64,000 bases of DNA from an uncultured Lachnospiraceae bacterium (GCA_902775555.1 CACYMQ010000013.1:19629-83628), one strand, 5' to 3'. Shown: positions 33,961 to 44,240, counted from the stretch's first letter. Notes: a model not told the origin generated them from the sequence alone. Numbers and translations are program-made.

Positions 33961-34812
33961 ATGACAAATGAGATGAAGGAATTGTCTGATGAATTTCACC
34001 TGAATGATGAGGAGAGGGCGGTTTTCGGGGAATACACGAAGAATCGGTTTGCGGATGCAGAAGAGATCGAAAAACCGGATACACATTTCCTTGCTCTATG
34101 GGACAGGATCCTGATCTATTCAGGTCTGGCCGGTGTGGACAGAGCGATCAATGATAAGATCTGTGCAAAACGGCCGGTGGATTTTCGGTCGCCTCAGACG
34201 CTGAAGATGGAGATCTATGACTCTGTGGCAGGAAAGATCCCCATTATCTATGTCCGTGACACGGATGATTTCGAACAACTGGTGACCAATATCGCCTATC
34301 AGGGGAACCGGCCGGAGAATATCTCTGCCACCGGAGCATCCTTTATCTCCGGGAAGACCACCCGGTTTATCATCCTCTCCGCAAAGCCCTACAGCAATGT
34401 TCCGGCCATGGAACTGGGACTTCCGGATGAAGCGGATTGGGAAGAAAAGTCGCTGATCCTGCGACGGGGACATGAGTGCACCCATTATTTTACGAAGCAG
34501 ACCTACGGGATCACGAATAATATCCTGCATGATGAGATCATGGCGGATTTCATAGGGATGATCGAGGCATTTGGGTTTTATAAGGCCGAATGGTTCCTTC
34601 GGTTTATGGGGATCATTGAAGGCAGCGGAGACCGGCTCAGTTTCTACACCGGGAATCTTCCGGAAAATGTACAAAAAGCCGTATCTAAGCTTGCGGAGCT
34701 TTGTGCGTATAAGCTGGAGAAATGGTCACTTACGGACGGCTTTCATACCCTGACCACCGGTGAGAGGATCAAATATATGTGCAAAGCCGGATTTAACGGC
34801 CTTCTGCAGTAA
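33961..34812 (+). CDS. Predicted HExxH metalloprotein of the export operon
   Basis: A 283-residue protein with no family I can name. HECTH at 171-175 is a zinc-binding HExxH, and DEIMADFIG at 191-199 offers a downstream Glu, together the pattern of gluzincin-like peptidases. No signal peptide or membrane helix is seen, so it is cytoplasmic. The last gene of the operon, it may trim a peptide before export or act on an immunity or leader protein; that is inference. The ribosome site is poor (GGAACAAGAG), and about 60 bases separate it from ABC2. No terminator follows clearly. Confidence 0.75.
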   Translation: MTNEMKELSDEFHLNDEERAVFGEYTKNRFADAEEIEKPDTHFLALWDRILIYSGLAGVDRAINDKICAKRPVDFRSPQTLKMEIYDSVAGKIPIIYVRDTDDFEQLVTNIAYQGNRPENISATGASFISGKTTRFIILSAKPYSNVPAMELGLPDEADWEEKSLILRRGHECTHYFTKQTYGITNNILHDEIMADFIGMIEAFGFYKAEWFLRFMGIIEGSGDRLSFYTGNLPENVQKAVSKLAELCAYKLEKWSLTDGFHTLTTGERIKYMCKAGFNGLLQ

Positions 34813-34882
34813 AGTGAATATCAGCTGTATTCGGGAAAAGATTATAGAGCAGTGAGGGAATATCCGGCGCTGCGGTATGGAG

Positions 34883-34915
34883 CCGGGGAGAGACGGATGA
34901 AAAGTCACTCCCCGG
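34883..34915. terminator. Weak inverted repeat between convergent genes
   Basis: CCGGGGAG (34883-34890) pairs with CTCCCCGG (34908-34915) over a 17-base loop that includes the stop codon of the TIR gene. There is no T tract on either side, so its role as a shared terminator is doubtful. Confidence 0.25.
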
Positions 34916-37900
34916 TGATCTCTATGCCGTACTTCGCCTTTACTTCATCGGGCATAGTATTACCGTTCAGTATGTCCCCGGCCTTTTTGATCAGGTCATT
35001 TACGGAATAATGGGAAAAGTATCCCACATTGTAGACCGTTTCGATCGGGTGGGAATATACATAGAATCTGTCGCTGGGGGCATGATATCCGAAACACCTC
35101 ATAATGGAGGTTTCTTCATACCATGTCTCCGTTTCAATAATGTTCAGGGTGTCGCCAAGCTGAAGATACAGAAGTCCGTTTTCGTCATTGAATTTAAAAT
35201 CCACACGTTCATCCCATGTACCGGGAACGGTCAGATCACTTTGGCCGAGCAGCGTCCCTGTTTCGGCGTTGTAGCGATACAGACATCCATCGATAGAGGG
35301 AACAAGGAGGAAAGATTGATCCTCTTTGGAGTAGAAGCAGATTCCCAGCGGGGTAGTAGGGCAGTTGATCACTGTATCCACGTCTTTGTCCACAGAGATC
35401 AGCCGGATATCTTTTCTGTCGGAGAAGGCGAAAATATCCCGGTTCGGATCATAGGCATAAAATGCCGTGGTCCAGTCCATTGGAACCTCCAGGTGTTTTA
35501 TACTACCGTCACTCAGGTCCAAAAGCATGGTTTCATTGACAGCGCTCAGAAGAACGGAGTTTCGCTGAGGGATCCATTTGGGTGAATCGTTGATGATCAG
35601 ATCGTTCGGATCATCTGAGAGCTTATATTCGGATATTTCCTTTGTGTCCGGATCATAGATGCAGAGCTTCCTGGAATCCGAATGATCCTTAGTGCAATAG
35701 TAGAACTTACCGTCGCTGAAGGAACAGATATCCCAGTCGATGGATGTTTCATCCTCAGCAAGAACAAAACCTGTGAATGTACCGGTTCTGGGGTCGATGT
35801 CCAATATCTTGTATTCCTTCTGTTCATATATATATCCGATATAGAAATGTGAATCCTTCGATCCGAGAAAACTGATGACGTAGGGACTGAGACTGGCGCC
35901 GTTTTCCGAAAGGGGTATTCTGCTGAGCTGTTCCCCCGTAGACGGATCTGCAAGGGTAAGAACGAGGAGCTGTTCGCTTTCCGGGGCCGTGATCACTCCG
36001 GGGAAGGTATCAGGTGACTCGTATGAGAGGATCGCAAACACCCGGTCATCGATATAGCTTTTTTCCGGAGAACTTATATGGCTGCCGGATTTCAACTCAT
36101 TCAACCCCACGTCATATACATAAAGCCCATATTGAATGATCTCCGATGAGTTGAAAACATGAGCAAAGAAACCGGAATCGGGACTGTAGATCATCTGATC
36201 CAGGTTATCTGTAAAGTGTGCATCCATCCTTATGCCGTCTGCAGTGGTCGGAAAAGCCAGGGTGCCTTCCTTCGTGACATAGAGAGGCCAGTCGTCGTCC
36301 CCGGAAGCATGTCCCAATATAATGGATTCATTGGTGTTATGGCTTGCAATGAGTGTGCCATCCGAAATTCTGTATATTTCCGCTTTGTTTGCATAATAAT
36401 AGGCAACTGCGCCGGATTTGGGAAGCAGAAGGAATTTACTGTGTATCAATACATTTGTACTGTTGAAATCACGATGCCAGAGTTCCCTGGAGGTATTTGG
36501 ATCAAAGCAAAGGATCTTTACATGATCGGTCTTGGCAAAGGTACTGCTCCTGAACGATGAACTGGAGGATGTCACATCTACAGGACATGCCATGATAAGA
36601 TGGTCCGTATCTCCCCAGATGAAGTCGGTGATATATTCTTTCGGGTCGATCTCACGTGTTGTACCGCTTTGAATATCATAAATGTATATCAGGCTGGAGG
36701 CTACGTCCTTGAAGATGATAACGGCGATCTTATTGTTGTCCGGAGATAACCTGAGTGTGGATATGGACATTATATTTTCGTATTCCATAGGAGGAAGCTC
36801 GTAGGAAGCGATCATAGAACCATCCTCCGGATCCAGACGGATCAGTTTAAAATCTTTTGTCGAAAGCAAAATGCTGTTATCCGGGAACATCACAATATCG
36901 GAATTGGGAATGTTGTTCACCGAAATAGCCTTCTCCCAAAGACAGGCACCGTCAGATAACCGGTAGGTGCTTGTCTTTTCGGGATAAAGAACAAGAAGCC
37001 GGTCATCAGGAAGAAGTGCAATGCCATCCAGATTCCCCTGTCTGTCCAGACTGAAAAGAAGTTCATGACTCTCTGTGTCCCAGACCCGAACATTTCCGGT
37101 ATTGTCCCAGGCGGCAAGTCTTTTCCCTGAAGAGGACAGAAGACAGTTATCATTATTCATGCTGTCAGGCATACGGTAGCTCCAGGTATCCTTAATACCG
37201 ATACCTTCAAGTGTCGTATAGGAATAAGTGGAATCAGCCAGTGCTCTGACGGCCTGCGGGGTAATGGGACGGGTATCGCCGGCTTTCCTGGGTACGGACT
37301 CAAGGGCCAGCTGCAGGGCCAGGATACGCTGGTCGTTTTTCATGGCATCCATGGATTCATATGCAAGATAGATAGACTGATTCCGAAGGGAGTTTTCGAG
37401 ATTCTTACGGATCTGGATACTGTTGTAGATCAGATATGCGTCGAAGGCGATTATGGCGGCTATGATCAGGGATACAGCGATGATCATTCGCCGGATCATG
37501 AAAGCACGACGGCGGTTCAACAGCTCATCATAAGAACATTCCAGCAGCTTGGAAGCAAGCCGGGGGAGTTCTTCTTTTTTTGCTTTTCTCCTGGGTAATC
37601 TGTAGTCGCAGGAAAGCGGTTCCTGCGGAACGCGGACAGTACGGGTGTTTCCGTCCGGATCGGTTACGGTCTCTTCCTCATACTTTAGAATATCGGGGAT
37701 CACGTCCTCCGGCTCACCGTCCACCAGAACGGTGGTGATCTGGCGGCGGGTATGGTTACGAAGGAAATATTCGATCTCCCTTTGTACCCAGATTGATTCT
37801 TTGGTGGTAGTGGAACAGATCACGATAAGGTGTTCTGCATTATCCAAAGCTTCGGAAAGCTCGGAAGTAAGATCACTTGCAGCACCAAGCTCATCCTTAT

Positions 37901-38054
37901 CAAGAAATATACGGTCTATCCTTTTTCTTCCGGTGGCTTTTCTGATCTTAGAGGGAATATAAAAATGCTCCAGATCAGATTGTATCCTGCTTGCTATACG
38001 GATATCGTTTTCGGAATGACGATATGAGATAAAAGCATCATAATGGTCGATCAT
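34905..38054 (-). CDS. TIR domain-transmembrane-beta-propeller protein
   Basis: A 1049-residue protein. Residues 1-125 are a TIR domain: YDAFISYRH opening, FLDKDELGAASDL, and WVQREIEYF with Glu at about 93, where NAD-cleaving TIR domains keep their catalytic Glu. A linker with basic RRKAKKEE leads to one membrane helix (about 188-211). Residues about 260-1045 are strand-rich WD40/quinoprotein-like repeats (SPDNNKIAV, SPDSGFFAHV, WGDTDHLIM). Topology puts the TIR inside and the propeller outside. A sensor whose outer part controls a TIR enzyme is plausible but unproven. The start is ATG 38054 with GGAGG nine bases upstream; an earlier TTG lacks a site. Confidence 0.82.
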   Translation of the reverse strand: MIDHYDAFISYRHSENDIRIASRIQSDLEHFYIPSKIRKATGRKRIDRIFLDKDELGAASDLTSELSEALDNAEHLIVICSTTTKESIWVQREIEYFLRNHTRRQITTVLVDGEPEDVIPDILKYEEETVTDPDGNTRTVRVPQEPLSCDYRLPRRKAKKEELPRLASKLLECSYDELLNRRRAFMIRRMIIAVSLIIAAIIAFDAYLIYNSIQIRKNLENSLRNQSIYLAYESMDAMKNDQRILALQLALESVPRKAGDTRPITPQAVRALADSTYSYTTLEGIGIKDTWSYRMPDSMNNDNCLLSSSGKRLAAWDNTGNVRVWDTESHELLFSLDRQGNLDGIALLPDDRLLVLYPEKTSTYRLSDGACLWEKAISVNNIPNSDIVMFPDNSILLSTKDFKLIRLDPEDGSMIASYELPPMEYENIMSISTLRLSPDNNKIAVIIFKDVASSLIYIYDIQSGTTREIDPKEYITDFIWGDTDHLIMACPVDVTSSSSSFRSSTFAKTDHVKILCFDPNTSRELWHRDFNSTNVLIHSKFLLLPKSGAVAYYYANKAEIYRISDGTLIASHNTNESIILGHASGDDDWPLYVTKEGTLAFPTTADGIRMDAHFTDNLDQMIYSPDSGFFAHVFNSSEIIQYGLYVYDVGLNELKSGSHISSPEKSYIDDRVFAILSYESPDTFPGVITAPESEQLLVLTLADPSTGEQLSRIPLSENGASLSPYVISFLGSKDSHFYIGYIYEQKEYKILDIDPRTGTFTGFVLAEDETSIDWDICSFSDGKFYYCTKDHSDSRKLCIYDPDTKEISEYKLSDDPNDLIINDSPKWIPQRNSVLLSAVNETMLLDLSDGSIKHLEVPMDWTTAFYAYDPNRDIFAFSDRKDIRLISVDKDVDTVINCPTTPLGICFYSKEDQSFLLVPSIDGCLYRYNAETGTLLGQSDLTVPGTWDERVDFKFNDENGLLYLQLGDTLNIIETETWYEETSIMRCFGYHAPSDRFYVYSHPIETVYNVGYFSHYSVNDLIKKAGDILNGNTMPDEVKAKYGIEITGE

Positions 38055-38095
38055 TAAAGGTGTCCTCCATAAAACGGACAATAACTATCTGTAAC

Positions 38096-38124
38096 ATTGT
38101 AAAGGAAAAAATCGATCTTGTAAA
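38096..38124 (-). promoter_or_regulatory. Promoter of the TIR gene
   Basis: Read on the minus strand: TTTACA (38124-38119), a 17-base spacer and TACAAT (38101-38096), about 42 bases before the start codon. Confidence 0.65.
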
Positions 38125-38259
38125 TGAATCCCGTGTCATTGAGGAAAAAACAGGACGGATATCAGCATGGAAAGTGGACTTTGCAGTTGAATCTGTATTA
38201 TACTGAAAAAGTCGGATCACAGGCTGACCGGGGTCAGTAAGAACAACGGAGATAAAAAA

Positions 38260-39054
38260 ATGGAAATAAGAGATAACAGGATTGATGCGGGCAAAGCGTT
38301 TGACTGGGGCAGGACGTCAGAGGAGTATGCCAGATTCAGGGATATATATCCGGATATCTTTTACCGGAAGATCGTGGACAGGGGATTATGCGTGAAGGGG
38401 CAGAGAGTACTTGATCTCGGAACCGGGACAGGAGTACTCCCCCGCAATATGTATCAGTACGGAGCCGAATGGATCGGTACGGATATCTCGGAAGAGCAGA
38501 TCCGCCAGGCAGAGATCCTGGCGGATGCCGGGAATATGAAGATTGATTTTAAGGCTGTGCCTACGGAACAACTTGATTTCCCGAAGGAGAGTTTCGATGT
38601 GATCACAGCCTGTCAGTGCTTTTGGTATTTTGATCATGAGAAGGTCATGCCGAAGCTTTCCGGGATGCTGAAACCTGACGGCAAGCTGCTCATTTTATAT
38701 ATGGCATGGCTTCCTTTTGAGGATCAGATCGCCGGTGCGAGTGAGGAGCTTGTGCTGAAATACAGTCCCAACTGGTCAGGAGCCCGGGAAATCCGTCATC
38801 CGATATGGATCCCTGATGTAGCTTTGGAATATTTCACGCTTACGGAGCATGAAGAGTACGATCTGATGGTACCTTTTTCCAGAGCAACCTGGCACGGGAG
38901 GATGAGAGCCTGCCGTGGCGTCGGACCATCCTTATCTCCGGAAGAACTCGAAAAGTGGGATGCAGAACATACGGAACTCTTAAACCGGATCGCACCGGAA
39001 GAGTTTGAAGTCCTGCATTATGCGGCTCTGGCAGTACTGGAAAAAGTAAAGTAA
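38260..39054 (+). CDS. Class I SAM-dependent methyltransferase
   Basis: A 264-residue methyltransferase. Motif I is RVLDLGTGTGVLPRNM (about 49-64), motif II follows in WIGTDISEEQI with the acidic Asp, and the later VITACQCFWYFDH matches the post-II region of UbiE/type 11 enzymes. The substrate is unknown. It is divergent from the TIR gene with about 205 bases between them, and is followed by the long UbiB-like gene, which has its own promoter. GGAG lies about ten bases before the ATG. Confidence 0.88.
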   Translation: MEIRDNRIDAGKAFDWGRTSEEYARFRDIYPDIFYRKIVDRGLCVKGQRVLDLGTGTGVLPRNMYQYGAEWIGTDISEEQIRQAEILADAGNMKIDFKAVPTEQLDFPKESFDVITACQCFWYFDHEKVMPKLSGMLKPDGKLLILYMAWLPFEDQIAGASEELVLKYSPNWSGAREIRHPIWIPDVALEYFTLTEHEEYDLMVPFSRATWHGRMRACRGVGPSLSPEELEKWDAEHTELLNRIAPEEFEVLHYAALAVLEKVK

Positions 39055-39110
39055 CTACCTGTGCCGTGCCGCATTGTTCAGTATAGAAACTTTAACTGAC
39101 AATGATTATT

Positions 39111-39119
39111 TGTTATAAT
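39111..39119 (+). promoter_or_regulatory. Extended -10 promoter of the UbiB-like operon
   Basis: TGTTATAAT is a consensus -10 with TG extension, 72 bases before the ATG at 39192. TTTAAC at 39091-39096 would be a weak -35 with 17-base spacing. Confidence 0.55.
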
Positions 39120-39191
39120 TAATTATTAGGACTTTGAAAGGATGCGTAAAAACAGATGATGTAGATGAGTTTTGTTTTATAGGAGGACACA

Positions 39192-42100
39192 ATGCCTGGT
39201 AATGATGAATTATTTGAGCAGAAAAAGAACAGACAATTGGATAAGCAGGTCCGTATCGCCTCGGATCATCGCGCAGGTACGCTGAAACAGAGAAACCGGA
39301 ATCTCTATGACAAGTCTGCCATCAGGAATGATATGCAGGAGATCGATGAGGTGCTGAAAGGGAATCTAACGTCGGAAGACAGAGGGAATCTGGAAGTGAT
39401 CAAAGGGCGGAATATGTCCTCTTTGCTCGTCCTTGAAGAAAAAACGTCAGGGGATTCCAAACAGATGAAGAAGGTTAAGAAATCCCTGGTAGAGATTGAG
39501 CGTGTGATCAATGAGGAAAAACTGGGGATCGCTGTCACGGTGCAGGATGTGGAAAGGATCATCGGACTGTATGATTCGGCGATCCTGGCATGTAAGGAGT
39601 ATATGCTGGACAAGAATCCTTCTTATGCTACCGGAAAAACCCGCTATGCCCTGGTGAGACAGAATATGATCCGGCTTCATAAGGAGGAGGAAGCATTCCT
39701 TACCGCAAAGGAACTGATGAAAACCGGTTATCTCTCCGGAGAAGTAAACCAGCCCCGTGCACTTATGGTACAGGTGAAGATCTATCAGCTGGCCGGCGGA
39801 GGGAATCTCCCCGAAGGACAGGAACAACGGAGAGAAATCCCGGATAAGGCAGCACTTGACGCAGCAGGCTTCGAGGCGTCCATGCTATACCGGGTATTTT
39901 CCGGAAAGGAGATGCCGTCTGATCTGATCACGCGTCTTTCCAAGAGCAAAGTAGAGAAGGAAAAGAAGTTCGGACATGAGCTTATCATGTTCTTTGCAAA
40001 TATCCGGGGGGCTCTTTCCGATTTTCGTGAAGGGAAGGTGGCAGCAAAGGTTTTCCTGATCGGTGATACGCTTCTCAGTGTACAACAGAATGCATTCGGC
40101 CAGCTGACGATCCGTTCGGGAGCAATGGAACTGCCTTTGGATCGTCATACAGGTATCATTGCGGATATGATGTCCGGAGATATCGTCAGAAATGAGAAAC
40201 TGTACGGCAAAAAGGAAGCGGACGCTGTGATCCGGGAGGTTATCCGGGATATTGAAGACGGGCAGACCGGAACGGAAAAGCGACAGATCCTGACAGACTA
40301 TCTGACGAAAAATACCCGGTATTCCGTAACGGATTTTACGAATTTTCCCACCCGAGATCTAACTGTCATGATCCGTGGTCTTTTTGCGGGCAAAAAGCTT
40401 TATGTGGTGGACGAAGCCCTCGGTGATGACTGGGAACTCACGGAGAATGACATGGTATTCGCCAAGAATCACGGCGGTCTCATCAATGCTATGGAGGCCC
40501 GTGAGCTTATCAAAAAAACCCAGGATGAGAATAACCGGGAACAGGTAAAAGAAAAGGTTAAGATAAAGAAGAAAGAAGCAGAAAAGCAGGCACAACAGCA
40601 GGCGGAGGAAAAGGCAGATCAGAAAGTAGAGGAAGGAGCGGACCGGCAGATAGAAAAGCAGGAAGCTCCCGAATGGGATGAAAAGGAACAGAAGATCGTG
40701 AATCTTCTGGGGGATGTGCTTTTCTCCTATGACAGCTGGACTGTGGATGAAAAGAAGCAGGATCCCGGAAAAAGAATGCAGCTGGTTCTTGCAAAGAACG
40801 CAGAAGCACTCGCTTACCTCATATCGGACATGTTTTCCCTGGGCGATATGAAGCTGAAGCGGGTGAGTGATATGCTGGACAAGATGCCGCTCTTTATGAT
40901 GAAACCGGAGGAGGAAAAGAAATTCCGGGATACCGTGATGAGTGCCATGACGTCTGCCGCTCTGAAGATCAAAGGCATCGTGGATCAAAAGGTGATCGAT
41001 GTCATCGGGCCGAAGCCGGATAATGTTTTTGCCTCGATCAAATATAATTCGATGAAGCTCCTTATGACTACAGCGGCAACCGCCCATCTCATGAAAGCGG
41101 ATAATCTTCTGAAAGGGGTGGAAATAAAGGGTGCTGATGGCAATGTGGCCGTAAAACTGGATGGCCTTAGTGACATCATCATGTCCATGGAAGGGGAAGA
41201 TCTTACTGCCCTTGCCGATGCGGAGAATGCTGTCGATCAGGGAGTTAAGTCTGCATCAACGATGATCCAGCAGTCCGTCAGCCACTATTCCGGTGAGCTC
41301 TTTAAACAGGAGAACAGAGAGGAAGAACCTCTTCCGAATCCCGATGCCCCGGGACTTTCGAGAGAAGAGCAAAAACAGAAGAAAAGAGAGCTTTACGAGG
41401 CAGGCAATAAGCGCCTTACCAATATGATGAAGGATTCTCTTACCTCCGGGGAATCCGGACAGGGACTCTTTACAAAACTGGTATTTGAAGAATACTTCCA
41501 GGGAGTAGATACCATGGATCAAAGGTCCATGCTGGCTTCCATGATCCGGAATGCTAAGCCCGTCGGAAAGCTGAAGGATGAGGATGAGAAAAATATCTCA
41601 GAGGACGAAAAGAAGGCAAGAGAGATATATAATAACAAGGTCAAAACAAAGAGCATAGGTAATTATATCGGAGGCCTTCTTAAAGGTGCCGGTCCGCTGT
41701 TCCAGAAGATGATGCAGGGTCTTCCGATGGAAGGACTTCCGGAGGAACTCCGGGTTGCCGTAAAAGATATGAAGAGCAAACTGGCTCCGATCCCCGAGGA
41801 GATCGTGGAGGCACAGCTCTTTAATATGGTTCAGCGGTCTCATGGTCAGGTGAAGAAGATCGAAGTGATGAAGTCTCTAGGAGCAGCCTCCGTCGGTCAG
41901 ACCTTCCTGTGTAAGCTCACCCGTGCGGACGGGACGGAGGAAGAGGTGGCGATCAAGCTTCTGAAGCCGGATGTGACGAACCGCATGATGCGTGAGAAAC
42001 AGCTGATGATCCAATGTGCGAGAAAGACGGATATAGAATCCAGAAGGAAGGAGAATGAGAAGAGAGCGGCAGAGGGAAGAAAACTGCTTCCGGAGATCAA

Positions 42101-44240
42101 AGAGAAGGAAAAGGGTGGTATGCAGGTGACCTATGAGGGTCAGCTGGAACGGATCCAGGAAGAACTGGATCTTACCATCGAAGCCAGAAATGTGGAGCTC
42201 GGACAGATCTACGACAAGGAGAAGAAAAAAGGTGATCAGAAGGTAACAGCCATGAAGCTGAACACGCTGATCGCACCGACCACCAACTCCATGGTTCTCG
42301 AAAAGGCTCCGGGAGAGACCATCGATTCACTGCTGGAGCGTGTTAAGACAGAGACGGACAGGCTGAAAGATCTGTACAGAAAGAAGGTCCTGCCGGGGAT
42401 GCCGGAGGAGACGAAGGAACGGATCGAGCAGGAGATCAATCAGGGAAAGGAGTATTACTCCTCTTTTATCGCGATTGCCGAGGACCAGAATATTTCACAT
42501 GATTCAGCGCAGTACGCCGGGCTTATGCCTGAAGTGATCGAAGAAAAGCTGTATACACTCCTGGCCGAATTAAAGAAGAAAAAGAGATACCTGGACATTT
42601 ATGCGAGAAAATGGACGGAAGAGGGCATGTTCGAGGAAGGCTTCTATCATGGAGATCCTCATGACGGAAATATCATGGTCAGCGATGAGAAGCTGACGGT
42701 GATCGATTTCGGTAACTGTACAAAGCTCACGGAGGAGCAGCAGGGGCATGTCACCCGCATGATGGCTGCAGCTTCGGTTGGAGATATGGAACTGTTCCGG
42801 TCAGGTCTTCATGCGCTGCTCAGACCCGAATTCGAGGAGCTGTACCAGCAGAAACGCGATGCCCTCGGAAAGGAGATCAAGGCTGTCTTTAAACTGGGCG
42901 ATCAGAGATCAGCCGGTGCAAGGATCATGGTGGCACTTCTCAAGGCGCAGGAGCTCGGGCTGGAAGTACCGTCCGCAGTTTATAATTTCTCCCAGGGACA
43001 GATGCGTCTTCAGAATGCTCTGGCAAATGTGAATCACCAGATCGAGGAGACGGAAAATACAGCCAAATTCTTTGCCGGGTTCAGCCTGGAGTCCAATCCT
43101 TTTGATCTTGCAGAGGATCTCCGGTTCAGAGATTATCAGGCATTTCAGGGACATGATAATTACGCCTTATATATGGACCAGGTTGAAGGTACTTATGCCC
43201 GGGAGACTGTAACATATACCACGGATAAAGACACTCTTACGGGTCTGCTGGTCGATCAATATGACGGGTTCAAAGAGGGATTCGTGGATACTCTTCGTCA
43301 GCAGGCTTCCAGGAAAGAGAATATAGTACATGACTTTGAGATACTGCTGGAGGCGAGAACTGCTCTTGACGGCCAGGAGATAAATATAGCGGATACGATG
43401 AAATCGGGATTCAATACCACATTCGGATCGGTGAATAAGATCATCGATCCGGATCTTCGGGAACGTATCCTGGGGAAGGTCATTCCGAATACGGTGGATC
43501 CGGCATGGAAAGCGGCGATCATAAAAGAGATCCGGGATAAATGCGACCACATGCTGGAGGTGGCAGATTCATTCGAGTCGGTATCTCAAATCCGGAACAC
43601 TGTTACCGAAAGGAATAAGGGAGAGTGGAAGCCCACGGAGGAAGAGACGACACAGTTTGAAAATGCATGCCGTCATTTTATCGAATCCTATGCACCGCTC
43701 CATGCCCAAATGGCTGAGGGAAACGAAAATTTCATGAAGCGCTTCAACATCTGGTCGGAGCCGGAAAACATGGATCAGATGCGGCCGAATATGAACAGAT
43801 TCTTTATGAACTATCCAGAGGGAAAGGATGAATTCTTTGCCGCTTACGATGCTTATCTTGAGGCTTACAGGAATGCCTATGGTGAGATCTACAGAAAACC
43901 GGAGAAATTTTACCTGTTCAGTGAAGAGGAACAGGCAAAACTGCTGGAGAAGAAAAAACAGCCTTCCGCAGAGGAACAGCAGGCTTTGGATCAGGCAAGA
44001 AATCTGTTGAAGCAGCGATATCATGATGTTGTCCTGAGCCGGATCGTGAAACGGCAGAAAACTCTTATGGATGCAAAGAATAAAAAAAAGGTTGATTTCC
44101 TTGATGTGATGTCTGATGTTCTGGATGATAAACTGAAGACGCTTGTCTGGAGGATGGGCTTCTTCCGTTCCATCGGAATGAATTACAAACTGAAGAAGCA
44201 GGGCAAGGAGTTGAGAGACCTCGGACTTGCAAAAGAATAA
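39192..44240 (+). CDS. Giant protein with an ABC1/UbiB-like kinase core
   Basis: A 1682-residue soluble protein. Residues about 880-1300 resemble the ABC1/ADCK/UbiB atypical kinase family: GAASVGQTFLC (about 896-906, the Ala/Gly-rich loop), VAIKLLKPDV (Lys at about 921), a long helical insert, HGDPHDGNIMV (about 1153-1163, the catalytic loop) and VIDFGNC (about 1170-1176, metal Asp). The first 880 residues are mostly helical, with a Lys/Glu/Gln-rich coiled-coil-like stretch at about 450-500; the last 380 are helical too. Normal UbiB is about 500 residues with C-terminal membrane helices; none is seen here. No quinone genes are near. Role unknown. Confidence 0.85.
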   Translation: MPGNDELFEQKKNRQLDKQVRIASDHRAGTLKQRNRNLYDKSAIRNDMQEIDEVLKGNLTSEDRGNLEVIKGRNMSSLLVLEEKTSGDSKQMKKVKKSLVEIERVINEEKLGIAVTVQDVERIIGLYDSAILACKEYMLDKNPSYATGKTRYALVRQNMIRLHKEEEAFLTAKELMKTGYLSGEVNQPRALMVQVKIYQLAGGGNLPEGQEQRREIPDKAALDAAGFEASMLYRVFSGKEMPSDLITRLSKSKVEKEKKFGHELIMFFANIRGALSDFREGKVAAKVFLIGDTLLSVQQNAFGQLTIRSGAMELPLDRHTGIIADMMSGDIVRNEKLYGKKEADAVIREVIRDIEDGQTGTEKRQILTDYLTKNTRYSVTDFTNFPTRDLTVMIRGLFAGKKLYVVDEALGDDWELTENDMVFAKNHGGLINAMEARELIKKTQDENNREQVKEKVKIKKKEAEKQAQQQAEEKADQKVEEGADRQIEKQEAPEWDEKEQKIVNLLGDVLFSYDSWTVDEKKQDPGKRMQLVLAKNAEALAYLISDMFSLGDMKLKRVSDMLDKMPLFMMKPEEEKKFRDTVMSAMTSAALKIKGIVDQKVIDVIGPKPDNVFASIKYNSMKLLMTTAATAHLMKADNLLKGVEIKGADGNVAVKLDGLSDIIMSMEGEDLTALADAENAVDQGVKSASTMIQQSVSHYSGELFKQENREEEPLPNPDAPGLSREEQKQKKRELYEAGNKRLTNMMKDSLTSGESGQGLFTKLVFEEYFQGVDTMDQRSMLASMIRNAKPVGKLKDEDEKNISEDEKKAREIYNNKVKTKSIGNYIGGLLKGAGPLFQKMMQGLPMEGLPEELRVAVKDMKSKLAPIPEEIVEAQLFNMVQRSHGQVKKIEVMKSLGAASVGQTFLCKLTRADGTEEEVAIKLLKPDVTNRMMREKQLMIQCARKTDIESRRKENEKRAAEGRKLLPEIKEKEKGGMQVTYEGQLERIQEELDLTIEARNVELGQIYDKEKKKGDQKVTAMKLNTLIAPTTNSMVLEKAPGETIDSLLERVKTETDRLKDLYRKKVLPGMPEETKERIEQEINQGKEYYSSFIAIAEDQNISHDSAQYAGLMPEVIEEKLYTLLAELKKKKRYLDIYARKWTEEGMFEEGFYHGDPHDGNIMVSDEKLTVIDFGNCTKLTEEQQGHVTRMMAAASVGDMELFRSGLHALLRPEFEELYQQKRDALGKEIKAVFKLGDQRSAGARIMVALLKAQELGLEVPSAVYNFSQGQMRLQNALANVNHQIEETENTAKFFAGFSLESNPFDLAEDLRFRDYQAFQGHDNYALYMDQVEGTYARETVTYTTDKDTLTGLLVDQYDGFKEGFVDTLRQQASRKENIVHDFEILLEARTALDGQEINIADTMKSGFNTTFGSVNKIIDPDLRERILGKVIPNTVDPAWKAAIIKEIRDKCDHMLEVADSFESVSQIRNTVTERNKGEWKPTEEETTQFENACRHFIESYAPLHAQMAEGNENFMKRFNIWSEPENMDQMRPNMNRFFMNYPEGKDEFFAAYDAYLEAYRNAYGEIYRKPEKFYLFSEEEQAKLLEKKKQPSAEEQQALDQARNLLKQRYHDVVLSRIVKRQKTLMDAKNKKKVDFLDVMSDVLDDKLKTLVWRMGFFRSIGMNYKLKKQGKELRDLGLAKE

